Positions 24,843-34,482 are shown, counted from the first letter of the stretch. The stretch: 64,000 nucleotides of DNA from Streptomyces sannanensis (GCF_039536205.1 NZ_BAAAYL010000001.1:6200001-6264000); one strand, 5' to 3'. The notes: generated by a model from the sequence alone, not told the origin. A program made the numbers and translations.

Positions 24843-25877
24843 ATGTCTGCCGAATACGCGACCTTCGCCCTGGCTCCCGCCATGCGAGCCGGTGCGGTAC
24901 TCGCCAATGGCACCTACCAAGTGCACCGGGATTTCCTGGACTTCATCGTCGACGGCCGACCGCTGCTGTTCCAGCTCTCCGATCTCGACGCGGTGTCGCC
25001 ACTCGCCTCCGACGTGCCGCCCGCCATCTTCACCTCGCACGTAAGACGACTGCTCCTGGAGACGGAGGCCCCCCTGGACGGCGGGCGCTACATCATCTAC
25101 GGCTGCCCGGAGTGCGAGACCCTCGAGTGCGGCGCGGTCACCGCCGTCATAGAGCGCTCCGGGGACGATGTGGTGTGGCGGGACTTCGCCTGGCAGACCG
25201 ATGAACACGCCGACCTGGAACTCAACGGCTACCACGGCATAGGTCCGTTCCGCTTCCGCGGCGACCAGTACCGTGCCGCGCTCGGAGGTCTCCTGGACGA
25301 CGCCTCGTCCGAGGACGAAGCCCCGGCCCGCCGCCGGGTCCTGCTCGTCGGCGCGCGCGTCGCCGTCCTCGCGAAGCTCGCGGCGGCCCTGCGGACCATC
25401 GGCATCGGCGCCGAGATCACCCACGACGCGGGCAGCGCGCCGCCCGAGGAACTGCGTACCTACGGAGCGGTGGCCTTCGGACGCGCGGTGGGGGAGGAGG
25501 AACGAGCCGCCGTGAAGGAGGCGTTCGCCCGGGCCGGCGCCGATGTCGCCTATGTCGAAGGGCTGGCGCCCATTGTCCCGCTGCTGGTCGCGCAGGTCGA
25601 GCACGCCCTGGACCGCAGCCCCCTGGAGCAGCGCCGCTTGACCAGGCTGATCGCGGCGGACGACGAGGCGGGCGTGGAGGTGACCTCCACCTGCAGGGTG
25701 CAGCTGATGGCGTACCGGCTCGACCGGCTGTACCGCACACATACCCAGGAGGTGTTCGACGGCGTACTCGAACCGGGCAAGCACCGCATCGCCCTGGACC
25801 CCCGGGCGGTCAAGGGCCAGTCCTTCCTCGTGGCCCGCACGACGGGGAGTGTGCTGGTGGCCCCGATGCTGCGGTGA
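24843..25877 (+). CDS. Conserved actinobacterial protein of unknown function (often called oxidoreductase)
   Basis: A 344-aa protein in two parts. The first half (MSAEYATFALAPAMRAGAVL, SDVPPAIFTSHVRRLLLE, YGCPECETLECGAV) contains a CPEC...C cysteine set that could bind metal. The second half begins RRVLLVGARVAVLAKLAAAL (about residue 160), a Rossmann-like strand-loop-helix. I recognise it only as a conserved streptomycete protein with no assigned reaction. The ATG at 24843 follows GATACT, a possible -10 box of a leaderless promoter. Tandem palindromic repeats begin 66 bases downstream. Confidence 0.65.
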   Translation: MSAEYATFALAPAMRAGAVLANGTYQVHRDFLDFIVDGRPLLFQLSDLDAVSPLASDVPPAIFTSHVRRLLLETEAPLDGGRYIIYGCPECETLECGAVTAVIERSGDDVVWRDFAWQTDEHADLELNGYHGIGPFRFRGDQYRAALGGLLDDASSEDEAPARRRVLLVGARVAVLAKLAAALRTIGIGAEITHDAGSAPPEELRTYGAVAFGRAVGEEERAAVKEAFARAGADVAYVEGLAPIVPLLVAQVEHALDRSPLEQRRLTRLIAADDEAGVEVTSTCRVQLMAYRLDRLYRTHTQEVFDGVLEPGKHRIALDPRAVKGQSFLVARTTGSVLVAPMLR

Positions 25878-25943
25878 GCTTCGCGCCGGCGGAGCTTGCG
25901 CTGACGCGGCACGCCTGGGCCGGGTGACGTCCCACGTTGCGTG

Positions 25944-26192
25944 GGCCGGTGTGTCCGTCCTCAAGCTCCCCCAGCTACTACCGCTGGGGGTGCCCCAGAG
26001 GCGCCCCCAGGACGGGCTTGGGGTGGTTGCTGCCGGTTGCCGGGTGCGAGGCGCTGACGCGCGCCACGCGCTGGTTGCCGGTCTCCGTCCAGTTGGCCGG
26101 TGTGTCCGTCCTCAAGCTCCCCCAGCTACTACCGCTGGGGGTGCCCCCAAAGGTGCCCCCAGGACGGGCTTGGGGGCGCTGCCGGTTGCCGG
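25944..26192. repeat. Tandem pair of 100-bp palindromic repeats
   Basis: A unit of about 100 bp (25944-26043) recurs nearly unchanged at 26095-26192, a spacing of 151 bp. Each starts GGCCGGTGTGTCCGTCCTCA, contains the turn CCCCCAGC-TACTACC-GCTGGGGG with G/C-rich 11-13-bp units after it, and ends GCTGCCGGTTGCCGG. The core is shared with family A elements but the ends differ. The pair fills most of the 573-base gap before the second ABC-F gene. From 26193 to 26434 I see no gene. Confidence 0.8.
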
Positions 26193-26434
26193 TGGCCGTT
26201 CCGGGGATACCGTCCGGGCCGGGCATGCTGTGCTTTCCGGGGCGTGACATCAGCGGCTGCGCCGCGGGCCCCGGACCCCGGTACGCCGTGCGCTCTCGTG
26301 GTCCGTGGAGTCGACCGGCACGTTCGCGCGTCACACATCACGTTTTACGGCCCGGACGGCACCCCTGCACGGCCCTCTTTACACGCCACCGGTTCGGTTG
26401 TGGGCGGGCCGCAACCGGGTCGGGACGCACCCCG

Positions 26435-26440
26435 TAAAAT
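26435..26440 (+). promoter_or_regulatory. -10 box of the second ABC-F gene
   Basis: TAAAAT stands out in a G/C-rich region 10 bases before the ATG at 26451. The implied start site leaves almost no leader. No good -35 hexamer is visible. Confidence 0.45.
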
Positions 26441-26450
26441 CGGCCACCTT

Positions 26451-28088
26451 ATGACCGCAACCCTCGTCGCCAAGGAACTCGCCGCAGGCCACGGCGACCG
26501 CTCGCTCTTCTCCGGTCTCGACCTCGTCGTCGCACCCGGCGATGTGATCGGCCTCGTCGGCGCCAACGGCGCAGGCAAGTCCACGCTGCTTCGGCTGCTC
26601 GCCGGGCTCGACACCGCCGAGCACGGCGGGATCACGCTCTCCCCGCCCACGGCGGTGGTGGGCCACCTGCCCCAGGAGCCCGACCGGCGTCCCGGAGAGA
26701 CGGTACGGGCCTTCCTGGCCCGGCGCACCGGAGTGGCCGCCGCCCAGCATGCCCTCGACGAGGCCACCCAGGCCCTCGTCGACGGCGCGCCCGGCGCCGA
26801 CGACGCGTACGCCGTCGCCCTGGAGCGCTGGCTGGGGCTGGGCGGCGCCGACCTGGACGAGCGCGCCGAGGAAACCGCCGATTCGCTCGGCCTCGCCGTC
26901 GGCCTCGACCAGCCGATGACCTCGCTCTCCGGCGGCCAGGCGGCCAGGGTGGGCCTTGCTTCGCTGCTGCTGTCGCGCTATGACGTCTTTCTGTTGGACG
27001 AGCCGACGAACGACCTGGACCTGGACGGCCTGGAGCGCCTCGAGGCATTCGTCTCCGGTCTGCGCGCCGGCACGGTCGTCGTGAGCCACGACCGCGAGTT
27101 CCTCACCCGTACCGTCACCAAGGTCCTGGAACTCGATCTCGCCCAGCGCCGGATCAACCTCTACGGTGGCGGCTATGCGGCCTACCTGGAGGAGAGGGAG
27201 ACCGCCCGTCGGCACGCCCGCGAAGGGTTCGAGGAGTACGCCGACAAGAGGGCCGCCCTCGAGTCGCGCGCCCATACGCAACGGGCCTGGATGGACAAGG
27301 GCGTCAAGAACGCGCGGCGCAAGGCGCACGACAACGACAAGAGCGGCCGCAAGTTCCGCAGCGAGGCGAGCGAGAAGCAGGCCGCCAAGGCGCGACAGAC
27401 CCAGCGCATGATCGAACGGCTCGAGGTCGTCGAGGAGCCCCGCAAGGAGTGGGAGCTGCGCATGGAGATCGCGGCGGCCCCTCGCTCCGGCGCGGTCGTC
27501 GCCACCCTGCGCGACGCCGAGATCCGCCGCGACGGCTTCACCTTCGGCCCGGCGAACCTGCAGATCGACTGGGCCGACCGGGTGGCCATCACCGGCGCCA
27601 ACGGCGCGGGCAAGTCCACGCTTCTGGGCGCACTGCTCGGCCGCATCCCGCTGCACGCAGGCGAGGCCACTCTGGGCTCGGGCGTCGTCGTCGGCGAGGT
27701 CGACCAGGCCCGCGGGCTCTTCCTCGGCCCCGAGTCCCTGCTGGACGCCTTCTGCGCAGCCGTTCCCGACACGGAACCGGTCGACGTCCGTACTCTCCTG
27801 GCCAAGTTCGGACTCAGCGCCGACCACGTCCTGCGTCCCGCGGTGACCCTCTCCCCGGGCGAACGCACGCGTGCCGCGCTCGCCCTGCTCCAGGGCCGGG
27901 GCGTCAACCTGCTGGTCCTCGACGAGCCGACGAACCATCTCGACCTGCCGGCGATCGAGCAGCTGGAATCGGCCCTCGACTCCTATGAGGGCACGCTGCT
28001 GCTGGTCACCCATGACCGCCGCATGCTCGACGCGGTCCGCACGACCCGCCGCATCGAGGTCGCGGCCGGGAAGGTCACCGAGCACTGA
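26451..28088 (+). CDS. ABC-F family ATP-binding protein
   Basis: A 545-aa protein with two ABC domains and no membrane part. Walker A motifs are GANGAGKST in both halves. The first signature is LSGGQ (TSLSGGQAARVGLASLL) and the second LSPGE (TLSPGERTRAAL). Walker B motifs are FLLDEPTNDLDLDGL and LVLDEPTNHLDLPAI. The linker is long and charged (RQTQRMIERLEVVEEPRKEW). The sequence is distinct from the ABC-F at 4167. It may be a ribosome-protection factor or a housekeeping translation factor; its nearly leaderless start argues against leader-peptide attenuation. Confidence 0.9.
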   Translation: MTATLVAKELAAGHGDRSLFSGLDLVVAPGDVIGLVGANGAGKSTLLRLLAGLDTAEHGGITLSPPTAVVGHLPQEPDRRPGETVRAFLARRTGVAAAQHALDEATQALVDGAPGADDAYAVALERWLGLGGADLDERAEETADSLGLAVGLDQPMTSLSGGQAARVGLASLLLSRYDVFLLDEPTNDLDLDGLERLEAFVSGLRAGTVVVSHDREFLTRTVTKVLELDLAQRRINLYGGGYAAYLEERETARRHAREGFEEYADKRAALESRAHTQRAWMDKGVKNARRKAHDNDKSGRKFRSEASEKQAAKARQTQRMIERLEVVEEPRKEWELRMEIAAAPRSGAVVATLRDAEIRRDGFTFGPANLQIDWADRVAITGANGAGKSTLLGALLGRIPLHAGEATLGSGVVVGEVDQARGLFLGPESLLDAFCAAVPDTEPVDVRTLLAKFGLSADHVLRPAVTLSPGERTRAALALLQGRGVNLLVLDEPTNHLDLPAIEQLESALDSYEGTLLLVTHDRRMLDAVRTTRRIEVAAGKVTEH

Positions 28089-28122
28089 GCCACTGTCAGT
28101 GCCTCTCTCCAGCCTGCGGAGC

Positions 28123-28518
28123 ATGGAAGACGTCGACACCCTGATCCAGCTGCTGACCGACCTCGGATCGGACTTCGACGAGGTGCAGGCCGTCACCGAG
28201 GCACTGTCCGCCTCGGGGACCGGACGCTGGTCCCACGGCTGGAGGCCGAGTTGGGAGCCGCCCTGGACAAGGGCGACTTCCACGCCCGCGGCATGCTCGC
28301 CGCGGTCCTGACCGGCATAGCGGGCGCCGATGTCCTGCCGACGCTGTTGCGGACCTCGGCCCGTGACCTCGGCGACGACCAGGACTCCCTGCAGACGGAG
28401 ATCGTCGAGCTCGTCGAATCGGACCGGGCCGTGGCCAGGGCGGCGATCCTCCTGCTGGTGACCGACGAGGACCCGGAGCCATGGGCCACGGGGGTCCGGG
28501 CGCTGGACAGGGCTGGGC
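28123..28518 (+). pseudogene. Frameshifted conserved hypothetical gene
   Basis: The ATG at 28123 opens MEDVDTLIQLLTDLGSDFDE and continues to ALSASGTG. Near 28223 the coding signal moves to another frame, reading TLVPRLEAELGAALDKGDFH, then ARGMLAAVLTGIAGADVLPT and LQTEIVELVESDRAVARAAI. One missing base restores a continuous helical, HEAT-like protein of at least 130 residues. The second frame has no stop before the Tex terminator and runs on antisense to Tex, so the 3' end is lost too. It could be a true pseudogene or one sequencing error plus a lost tail. Confidence 0.65.
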
Positions 28519-28521
28519 ACT

Positions 28522-28554
28522 CGCCGGGCGGGCTCGATGTGAGCCCGCCCGGCG
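28522..28554. terminator. Strong terminator hairpin at the 3' end of tex
   Basis: CGCCGGGCGGGCTC and its perfect complement make a 14-bp stem with loop GATGT. It lies 13 bases beyond the Tex stop codon (minus strand) and directly after the decayed plus-strand gene, so it can work for both. Confidence 0.85.
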
Positions 28555-28566
28555 GGAGCGAACGGC

Positions 28567-30906
28567 TCAGCGCTTCTTCGGGTCCAGCAGGCCCGCCCTG
28601 CGCAGGGCGTCGGCCATCGCGCCGTTGGCCGGGGGCGCCTGGCGGTCGCCGCCGGCGCGCTGGTCGCGGCCGCGTCGCTGCTGCGGCGGACGGCCCCGCT
28701 CGCCGCGTTCACGCTTCGGTGCGCCGCCCTGCGTGGACGCCTCGTCGTCCAGTCGCAGCGTCAGCGAGATGCGCTTGCGCGGAATGTCGACATCGAGGAC
28801 CTTGACCTTCACGATGTCGCCGGGCTTGACGACTTCCCGCGGGTCCTTGACGAAGTTCCGGGACATCGCCGACACGTGCACCAGACCGTCCTGGTGGACG
28901 CCCACGTCCACGAAGGCGCCGAAGGCGGCCACATTCGTGACGACGCCCTCCAGTACCATGCCCGGCTCCAGGTCGCCGATCTTCTCCACGCCCTCCTTGA
29001 AGGCCGCCGTCCTGAAGGCGGGACGCGGGTCGCGGCCCGGCTTCTCCAGCTCCTTGAGGATGTCCGTGACCGTGGGCAGACCGAAGGTCTCGTCCACGAA
29101 GTCGTCTGCCCGCAGCGAGCGCAGCACCGAGGTGTTGCCGATGAGCGCGGCGACATCGCTGCCCGCCGTCTTCACCATCCTGCGCACCACCGGGTACGCC
29201 TCGGGGTGCACGCTGGAGCCGTCCAGCGGATCGTCGCCGCCGCGGATGCGCAGGAAGCCCGCGCACTGCTCGTAGGCCTTCGGCCCGAGCCGCGTGACGT
29301 TCTTGAGCTCCTTCCTGGACCGGAAGGGGCCGTTGGCGTCCCGGTGCGCGACGATGTTCTCGGCGAGCCCGCCGCTGATGCCGGAGACCCGTGAAAGCAG
29401 CGGAGCGGACGCGGTGTTGACGTCGACACCGACACCGTTCACACAGTCCTCGACGACCGCGTCCAGCGAGCGCGACAGCTTCACCTCGGAGAGGTCGTGC
29501 TGGTACTGGCCGACGCCGATCGACTTGGGGTCGATCTTCACGAGCTCGGCGAGCGGGTCCTGCAGGCGCCGGGCGATGGAGACCGCTCCGCGCAGCGACA
29601 CGTCGAGTCCGGGCAGCTCCTGCGAGGCGAAGGCGGACGCCGAGTACACGGACGCGCCCGCCTCGGACACCATGACCTTGGTGAGCTTCAGCTCGGGGTG
29701 CTTGCCGATGAGTTCAACGGCGAGCTTGTCCGTCTCGCGGGACGCCGTGCCGTTGCCGATGGCGACCAGCTCGACCTCGTGCTCCTTCGCCAGCCGGGCC
29801 AGCTTGGCGAGGGACTCGTCCCACTTGTTCTGCGGGACGTGCGGGTAGATGACGTCGGTGGCGACGACCTTGCCGGTCGCGTCGACGACGGCGACCTTCA
29901 CGCCGGTACGGAAGCCGGGGTCGAGGCCCAGCGTGGCGCGGGTGCCCGCGGGCGCGGCGAGCAGCAGGTCGCGGAGGTTCGCGGCGAAGACGCGCACCGC
30001 CTCGTCCTCGGCGGCGGTCCGCAGCCGCGTCCGCAGGTCGATGCCGAGGTGCACCAGGATCCGGGTGCGCCAGGCCCAGCGGACGGTATCGCCCAGCCAC
30101 TTGTCGCCGGACCGGCCCCGGTCGGCGACTCCGAAGCGCCGGGCGATCAGACCCTCGTACGTCGAGGGCCCCTCTGCCGGCTCCTCCGGCTCCAGGACGA
30201 GGTCGAGGACCTCCTCCTTCTCGCCGCGCAGCATCGCCAGCACCCGGTGCGAGGGCAGCTCGGTGAAGCCCTCGGTGAAGTCGAAGTAGTCGGCGAACTT
30301 GGCGCCCGCCTCCTCCTTGCCCTCGCGGACCTTCGCGGCCAGCCGGCCCCGGGTCCACATCCGCTCGCGGAGCTCGCCGATGAGGTCGGCGTCCTCGGAG
30401 AAGCGCTCGGTGAGGATCGCCCGGGCGCCCTCCAGCGCGGCCGCGGGGTCCGCGACGCCCTTGTCGGCGTCCACGAACGCGGCGGCGGCCGCGAGGGGCT
30501 CCACGGTGGGGTCGCCGAGGAGCCCCTCGGCCAGCGGCTCGAGGCCGGCCTCACGGGCGATCTGCGCCTTGGTCCGCCGCTTGGGCTTGAACGGCAGATA
30601 GACGTCCTCGAGCCGGGCCTTGGTGTCGGCCGCCCGGATCTGCGCCTCCAGGGCCTCGTCCAGCTTGCCCTGTTCGCGTACGGATTCCAGGATCGCCGTC
30701 CGCCGGTCCTCCAGCTCCCGCAGATACCGCAGCCGCTCCTCGATGGTGCGCAGCTGCGCGTCGTCGAGGGTTTCGGTCGCCTCCTTGCGGTAGCGGGCGA
30801 TGAACGGCACGGTCGCACCGCCGTCGAGCAGCTCGACGGCGGCCTTCACCTGCCGCTCCCGTACGCCGATTTCCTCGGCGATCCTGCCTTCGATGGACGT
30901 CGTCAC
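28567..30906 (-). CDS. tex: Tex: RNA-binding transcription accessory protein
   Basis: A 779-aa cytoplasmic protein with the Tex/Spt6 layout: N-terminal helix-turn-helix region ([35 protein letters not shown]), YqgF-like RNase-H fold ([20 protein letters not shown]), helix-hairpin-helix pair ([40 protein letters not shown]) and a C-terminal S1 RNA-binding domain ([20 protein letters not shown]). A basic Arg/Gly/Gln-rich tail of about 50 residues follows. The GTG at 30906 opens [15 protein letters not shown]. Tex proteins influence transcription and RNA metabolism. Followed by a strong hairpin. Confidence 0.96.
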   Translation of the reverse strand: MTTSIEGRIAEEIGVRERQVKAAVELLDGGATVPFIARYRKEATETLDDAQLRTIEERLRYLRELEDRRTAILESVREQGKLDEALEAQIRAADTKARLEDVYLPFKPKRRTKAQIAREAGLEPLAEGLLGDPTVEPLAAAAAFVDADKGVADPAAALEGARAILTERFSEDADLIGELRERMWTRGRLAAKVREGKEEAGAKFADYFDFTEGFTELPSHRVLAMLRGEKEEVLDLVLEPEEPAEGPSTYEGLIARRFGVADRGRSGDKWLGDTVRWAWRTRILVHLGIDLRTRLRTAAEDEAVRVFAANLRDLLLAAPAGTRATLGLDPGFRTGVKVAVVDATGKVVATDVIYPHVPQNKWDESLAKLARLAKEHEVELVAIGNGTASRETDKLAVELIGKHPELKLTKVMVSEAGASVYSASAFASQELPGLDVSLRGAVSIARRLQDPLAELVKIDPKSIGVGQYQHDLSEVKLSRSLDAVVEDCVNGVGVDVNTASAPLLSRVSGISGGLAENIVAHRDANGPFRSRKELKNVTRLGPKAYEQCAGFLRIRGGDDPLDGSSVHPEAYPVVRRMVKTAGSDVAALIGNTSVLRSLRADDFVDETFGLPTVTDILKELEKPGRDPRPAFRTAAFKEGVEKIGDLEPGMVLEGVVTNVAAFGAFVDVGVHQDGLVHVSAMSRNFVKDPREVVKPGDIVKVKVLDVDIPRKRISLTLRLDDEASTQGGAPKRERGERGRPPQQRRGRDQRAGGDRQAPPANGAMADALRRAGLLDPKKR

Positions 30907-31011
30907 GGTTTTCCCGACTCGCCTTCTCGTACTGCCTGTGGTCAGGCTGCATTCTGCCGGGTGACGGGGTGCCGTGTCGCGCGTCCCCCTCGTGCCCTCA
31001 GCCCTTGTCGT

Positions 31012-31255
31012 TCAGGTGGCGGGAAAGGCGCCCGCGGCCAGCGCCGTCATCATGAACCCGTGCCCCAGTTCGGTGAGGCGTTCGACGCCTGCCACGCCGA
31101 GGTGTTCGTACGGGGCGAGGTCCAGCCGGTCGGTCTCCTCCTCGAGCTCCCGGCGCGACTCCCGCCTCGGTCAGCTCGCCCTCGCTGTCCAGTACGGAGT
31201 GAAGGGCGGAGCCGGACGACGGAACGGAGGGCAGGAAAGGTGGGTTCTTCGTCAT
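31012..31255 (-). pseudogene. Small conserved gene with a frameshift
   Basis: The ATG at 31253-31255 gives MTKNPPFLPSVPSSGSALHS, then LDSEGELTEA. At about 31166 the coding signal shifts by one base into ESRRELEEETDRLDLAPYEH, LGVAGVERLTELGHGFM and ends at TGA (31012-31014). Without the extra base this would be a protein of about 80 aa. The downstream half has good codon bias and amphipathic helices, so the frameshift is convincing, but a sequencing insertion cannot be excluded. Function unknown. Divergent from the GlxA-type regulator. Confidence 0.6.
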
Positions 31256-31290
31256 TGCGGCCATCCACGGGACCGCGAAGGATGAAGGGC

Positions 31291-32256
31291 ATGACGAAGC
31301 GATCCGTGCTCGTCGTCCTCTTCGACGACGTCCAGAGCCTCGACGTCACCGGCCCGGTGGAGGTGTTCGTCGGCGCGTCGGAGAGCCTGCCCCACCCTGG
31401 CGGTTACGAGATCCGTACCGCCTCGCTCGGCGGCGCTCCGGTGCTTACCTCCAGCGGGCTCCGGATCGTTCCGGACGGCTCCCTCGAGGACGCTCCGGCC
31501 CCGCACACCCTGCTCGTTCCGGGCGGGGAGGGCGTCGGCCGGCCCGACCCGCGGCTGGTCGACCGGCTGCGCGCGCACGCTTCGCGCGCGGAGCGGATCG
31601 TCTCCGTCTGCACGGGTGCTTTCCTGCTTGCCGAGGCCGGCCTGCTCGACGGACGCAGGGCGACCACGCACTGGGCGTACTGTGACCGTCTCGCCAGGAA
31701 GCACCCGGCGGTCGACGTCGACCCGGACCCGGTCTTCGTGCGCGACGGCGAGGTCGTTACGTCGGCGGGGGTCACCGCGGGCATCGACCTCGCGCTCGCC
31801 CTGGTCGAGGAGGACCTGGGCCGTGAGGTGGCGGACCAGATCGCACGCCATCTCGTCGTCTTTCTCCGACGGCCCGGCAACCAGGCGCAGTTCAGCGCCC
31901 AGCTGGCCGCGCAGACCGCGAAGCGCGAACCGCTGCGGGAGGTCCAGCGCTGGATCGCCGAGCACCCCGGAGGCGATCTGTCGGTCGAGTCGCTCGCCGT
32001 GCGGGCCCGGCTCTCGCCCCGGCACTTCGCCCGCACCTTCCGCTCCGAGACCGGCATGACACCGGGCAGGTATGTCGAGCGTGTGCGTCTCGAGCACGCA
32101 CGGCGTCTACTGGAGCACACAGGCGACGGCGTCCAGGAGATCTCCCGTGCCTGCGGTTACGGCACGCCCGAGGCGATGCGCCGCGCCTTCGTCAGAACGC
32201 TGGGCTCGGCCCCGACCGAGTACCGGCGCCGCTTCCGTCCACTGGACATCGGTTGA
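31291..32256 (+). CDS. GlxA-type transcriptional regulator (DJ-1/PfpI domain plus AraC helix-turn-helix)
   Basis: A 321-aa regulator. Residues about 5-170 form a DJ-1/PfpI (GATase1-like) ligand domain (FDDVQSLDVTGPVEVF; the elbow Cys in IVSVCTGAFLLAEAGLL, then RATTHWAYCDRLA). Residues about 215-315 are a double AraC helix-turn-helix (SVESLAVRARLSPRHFARTF, EISRACGYGTPEAMRRAFVR). Such proteins act as activators or repressors responding to small molecules. I chose the ATG at 31291; one three codons upstream has no room for a ribosome site. Ten bases after its stop begins a stand-alone DJ-1/PfpI protein, a common pairing in which the regulator probably controls the enzyme. Confidence 0.92.
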   Translation: MTKRSVLVVLFDDVQSLDVTGPVEVFVGASESLPHPGGYEIRTASLGGAPVLTSSGLRIVPDGSLEDAPAPHTLLVPGGEGVGRPDPRLVDRLRAHASRAERIVSVCTGAFLLAEAGLLDGRRATTHWAYCDRLARKHPAVDVDPDPVFVRDGEVVTSAGVTAGIDLALALVEEDLGREVADQIARHLVVFLRRPGNQAQFSAQLAAQTAKREPLREVQRWIAEHPGGDLSVESLAVRARLSPRHFARTFRSETGMTPGRYVERVRLEHARRLLEHTGDGVQEISRACGYGTPEAMRRAFVRTLGSAPTEYRRRFRPLDIG

Positions 32257-32266
32257 AAGGCAGCTC

Positions 32267-32902
32267 ATGCAGATCGCGATCGCGCTCTACCCCGGCTTCA
32301 CCGCACTCGACGCGGTGGGTCCCTACGACACGCTCAGCAGGCTCCCCGGCGCCGAGACGGTCTTCGTCGCCGAGCAGCCCGGACCCGTGCGCAATGACAG
32401 CGGCAGTCTCACGCTCCTGGCGGACAAGGCGTTCGACGAGGTGCCCCGGCCCGACATCGTGATCGTCCCGGGCGCCCCGCCGGTGGCCCTGGAGTCGCTG
32501 CTGAAGGGCGGCCCGCTGCTCGACTGGCTGCGGGCCGCCGACATCACCACCACCTGGACGACCTCCGTGTGCACCGGATCCCTGCTGCTCGGGGCGGCCG
32601 GGCTGCTTTCGGGCCGCAGGGCCACCTCGCACTGGCTGGCCCTCGACCGTATTCGTCACTTCGGCGCGGAGCCGACCGGCGAGCGGGTCGTCGTCGACGG
32701 CAAGTACGTCACCGCGGCCGGGGTTTCGTCGGGCATCGACATGGGCCTGACGCTGTCCGGGAAGATCGCGGGCGATCAGCACGCCCAGACGGTACAGCTG
32801 ATGATCGAATACGACCCGCAGCCGCCGTACGACGCAGGCTCGCCGGAGAAGGCCCCGGCCGACATCGTGGCGCACTTCAGGACGAACGGCTTCCCTGAGT
32901 AG
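32267..32902 (+). CDS. DJ-1/PfpI family protein
   Basis: A 211-aa single-domain protein: IALYPGFTALDAVGPYDTLS at the N-terminus, acidic/Pro region PDIVIVPGAPP, and the nucleophile elbow TTSVCTGSLLLGAAGLLSGR with the candidate catalytic Cys about residue 103, followed by RATSHWLALDRI. Family members include isonitrile hydratases, glyoxalase III and chaperones; the sequence most resembles isonitrile-hydratase-like proteins, but that is a guess. GAAAGG lies six bases before the ATG. It is downstream of the GlxA-type regulator and overlaps the end of the convergent hydratase gene by 26 bp. Confidence 0.88.
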   Translation: MQIAIALYPGFTALDAVGPYDTLSRLPGAETVFVAEQPGPVRNDSGSLTLLADKAFDEVPRPDIVIVPGAPPVALESLLKGGPLLDWLRAADITTTWTTSVCTGSLLLGAAGLLSGRRATSHWLALDRIRHFGAEPTGERVVVDGKYVTAAGVSSGIDMGLTLSGKIAGDQHAQTVQLMIEYDPQPPYDAGSPEKAPADIVAHFRTNGFPE

Positions 32903-33659
32903 TGGTCCAGGTGAAGTGCGGCGCCCTGCGCTCCAGAAAGGCGGCGACCCCCTCCTCGGTGTCGCCGCCCGGCTGCGCCTGGGCCCGTGCCTGCTCCGCC
33001 CAGTAGCCGTCTCGGTCGGTCAGGCCCGCCGCGAACTCCTTCACCGCGGCCTGGGTGAGCTGTGAGCGCGAGGCCAGGACACGGGAGAACTCCGCGACCC
33101 GCTTGTCCAGTTCGCCCACGGGCAGCAGCTCGTCGACGAGGCCCGTGCGCAGTGCCCGCCGCCCGTCGATCAACTCGGCCGAGAACAGCAGGTACTTGGC
33201 GGTGGCCGGCCCCACCAGCTCCACGAGGCGCCGGGTGGACGACGACGCGTAGACGATCCCGAGCTTCGCGGGCGTGATCCCGAAGTACGAGCCTTCCTCC
33301 GCGAAGCGCAGATCGCAGGCCGCGGCCAGCTGGCAGCCGCCGCCGACGCAGTAGCCGCGCACGGCCGCGAGCGTCGGCTTGGGGAAGGCCGCGAGCGCCT
33401 CCTCGGCCCGTACTGCCAGATCGCGCGGCTTCTGGCCGGGGCCGGGAGAGCGCAGCGAGGTGATGTCGGCGCCCGCGCAGAAGGTTTCCCCGTCACCCGT
33501 CAGTATCAGTGCCCGTACGGCGGGGTCGGCGGCCAGAGTGCCGAGGAGGGGCGGCAGCGCGCGCCACATGGCCGTGGTCATGGCGTTGCGTTTCGCGGGA
33601 TGGCTGATGACGACGGTGGCGATGCCGTCCGCGACGGTGTGCTTCAGCTGCGGCTCCAT
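32877..33659 (-). CDS. Enoyl-CoA hydratase/isomerase family protein
   Basis: A 260-aa crotonase. Oxyanion-hole segments ALILTGDGETFCAGADITSL and AVRGYCVGGGCQLAAACDLR, then FAEEGSYFGITPAKLGIVYA, which replaces the usual second catalytic Glu segment (IGLPEV-like) with ITPAKLGI, a form seen in dehydratase/decarboxylase-like members. The ATG at 33659 is preceded by a TAGCAT box about 10 bases upstream, suggesting a leaderless message. The exact acyl-CoA substrate is unknown. Not in an operon; it overlaps the DJ-1 gene tail-to-tail. Confidence 0.9.
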   Translation of the reverse strand: MEPQLKHTVADGIATVVISHPAKRNAMTTAMWRALPPLLGTLAADPAVRALILTGDGETFCAGADITSLRSPGPGQKPRDLAVRAEEALAAFPKPTLAAVRGYCVGGGCQLAAACDLRFAEEGSYFGITPAKLGIVYASSSTRRLVELVGPATAKYLLFSAELIDGRRALRTGLVDELLPVGELDKRVAEFSRVLASRSQLTQAAVKEFAAGLTDRDGYWAEQARAQAQPGGDTEEGVAAFLERRAPHFTWTTTQGSRSS

Positions 33660-33732
33660 GCGCCGGATGCTATCCGGGCAGGCCAAACCTATGATCGGAA
33701 AGGGGGTTGGAAGCGCGGCAGAGGAGGCGCTG

Positions 33733-34353
33733 ATGGCCCGCACCGCTCATCGGACCCGTCCCGACCACGAGCGCAGCAAGCTCAACAGACAACTGACCGT
33801 GCTGGTGCTGCTCGGCGGGATTCTGGTGGCCTGTGGGCTGCTCGGGCTCATCTACACCGGCCTGGCCACGCTCACCTCGATGCTGCTCTTCGGCTGGCTG
33901 CTGCTGATCGGCGGTGTGGTCGGCCTGCTGCACGCGGTGCAGTCGCGCGGTGAGAACTTCTTCTGGCTCGCGCTCGTGGTGGCCGCGCTGAATCTGGCGG
34001 CCGGTGTGATCGTGATCCTGCATCCGCACGGAACCGCGGAGGCACTCACCATGTTCGCCGCCCTGCTCTTCCTCTCCGGAGGTGTCTTCCGGCTGGTGGG
34101 CGGTCTGATCGTGAGGGGGCCGCAGCTCGGCTGGACCCTGGTGCAGGGAGCGTTCGGCATCTTGCTGGGCGTGCTGGTGCTCGCCCACTGGCCCGAGAGC
34201 AGCCGGTACGTCCTGGGTGCCCTCTTCTCACTCTGGCTGCTCTTCGACGGTCTCGGACTGATCGCGATCGGCACCGGTGGCCGCAGAATCGTTCGGCTTG
34301 TCGCGGATACCGACATGGCGCCAAAAAAGAATCAGGGTCCGTCAGTGAGCTGA
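33733..34353 (+). CDS. HdeD-family/DUF308 membrane protein
   Basis: A 206-aa protein with six predicted membrane spans, starting TVLVLLGGILVACGLLGLIY and SMLLFGWLLLIGGVVGLLHA, then FFWLALVVAALNLAAGVIVI, TMFAALLFLSGGVFRLVGGL, GAFGILLGVLVLAHWPESS and GALFSLWLLFDGLGLIAIGT. Both tails are cytoplasmic and charged. HdeD proteins are linked to acid resistance in enterobacteria; in actinobacteria the role is unknown. GAGGAGG six bases before the ATG gives good support for the start. Confidence 0.88.
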   Translation: MARTAHRTRPDHERSKLNRQLTVLVLLGGILVACGLLGLIYTGLATLTSMLLFGWLLLIGGVVGLLHAVQSRGENFFWLALVVAALNLAAGVIVILHPHGTAEALTMFAALLFLSGGVFRLVGGLIVRGPQLGWTLVQGAFGILLGVLVLAHWPESSRYVLGALFSLWLLFDGLGLIAIGTGGRRIVRLVADTDMAPKKNQGPSVS

Positions 34354-34482
34354 CACGATCGGAAGGCCCCGGGCAAAGGGCATCGATAACCGCAGACTTG
34401 CGTGCAGCTATGCGGTCCGGACCAAATCGTTCCCAACACTCGACGTGTGGTGACAACCGAGCACGAGGGTGGGTACCGGAAT

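Noticed and set aside
26379..28712. Open frame of 777 codons antisense to the second ABC-F gene
   Set aside because: The plus strand encodes a complete ABC-F protein with all motifs; the antisense frame has none.
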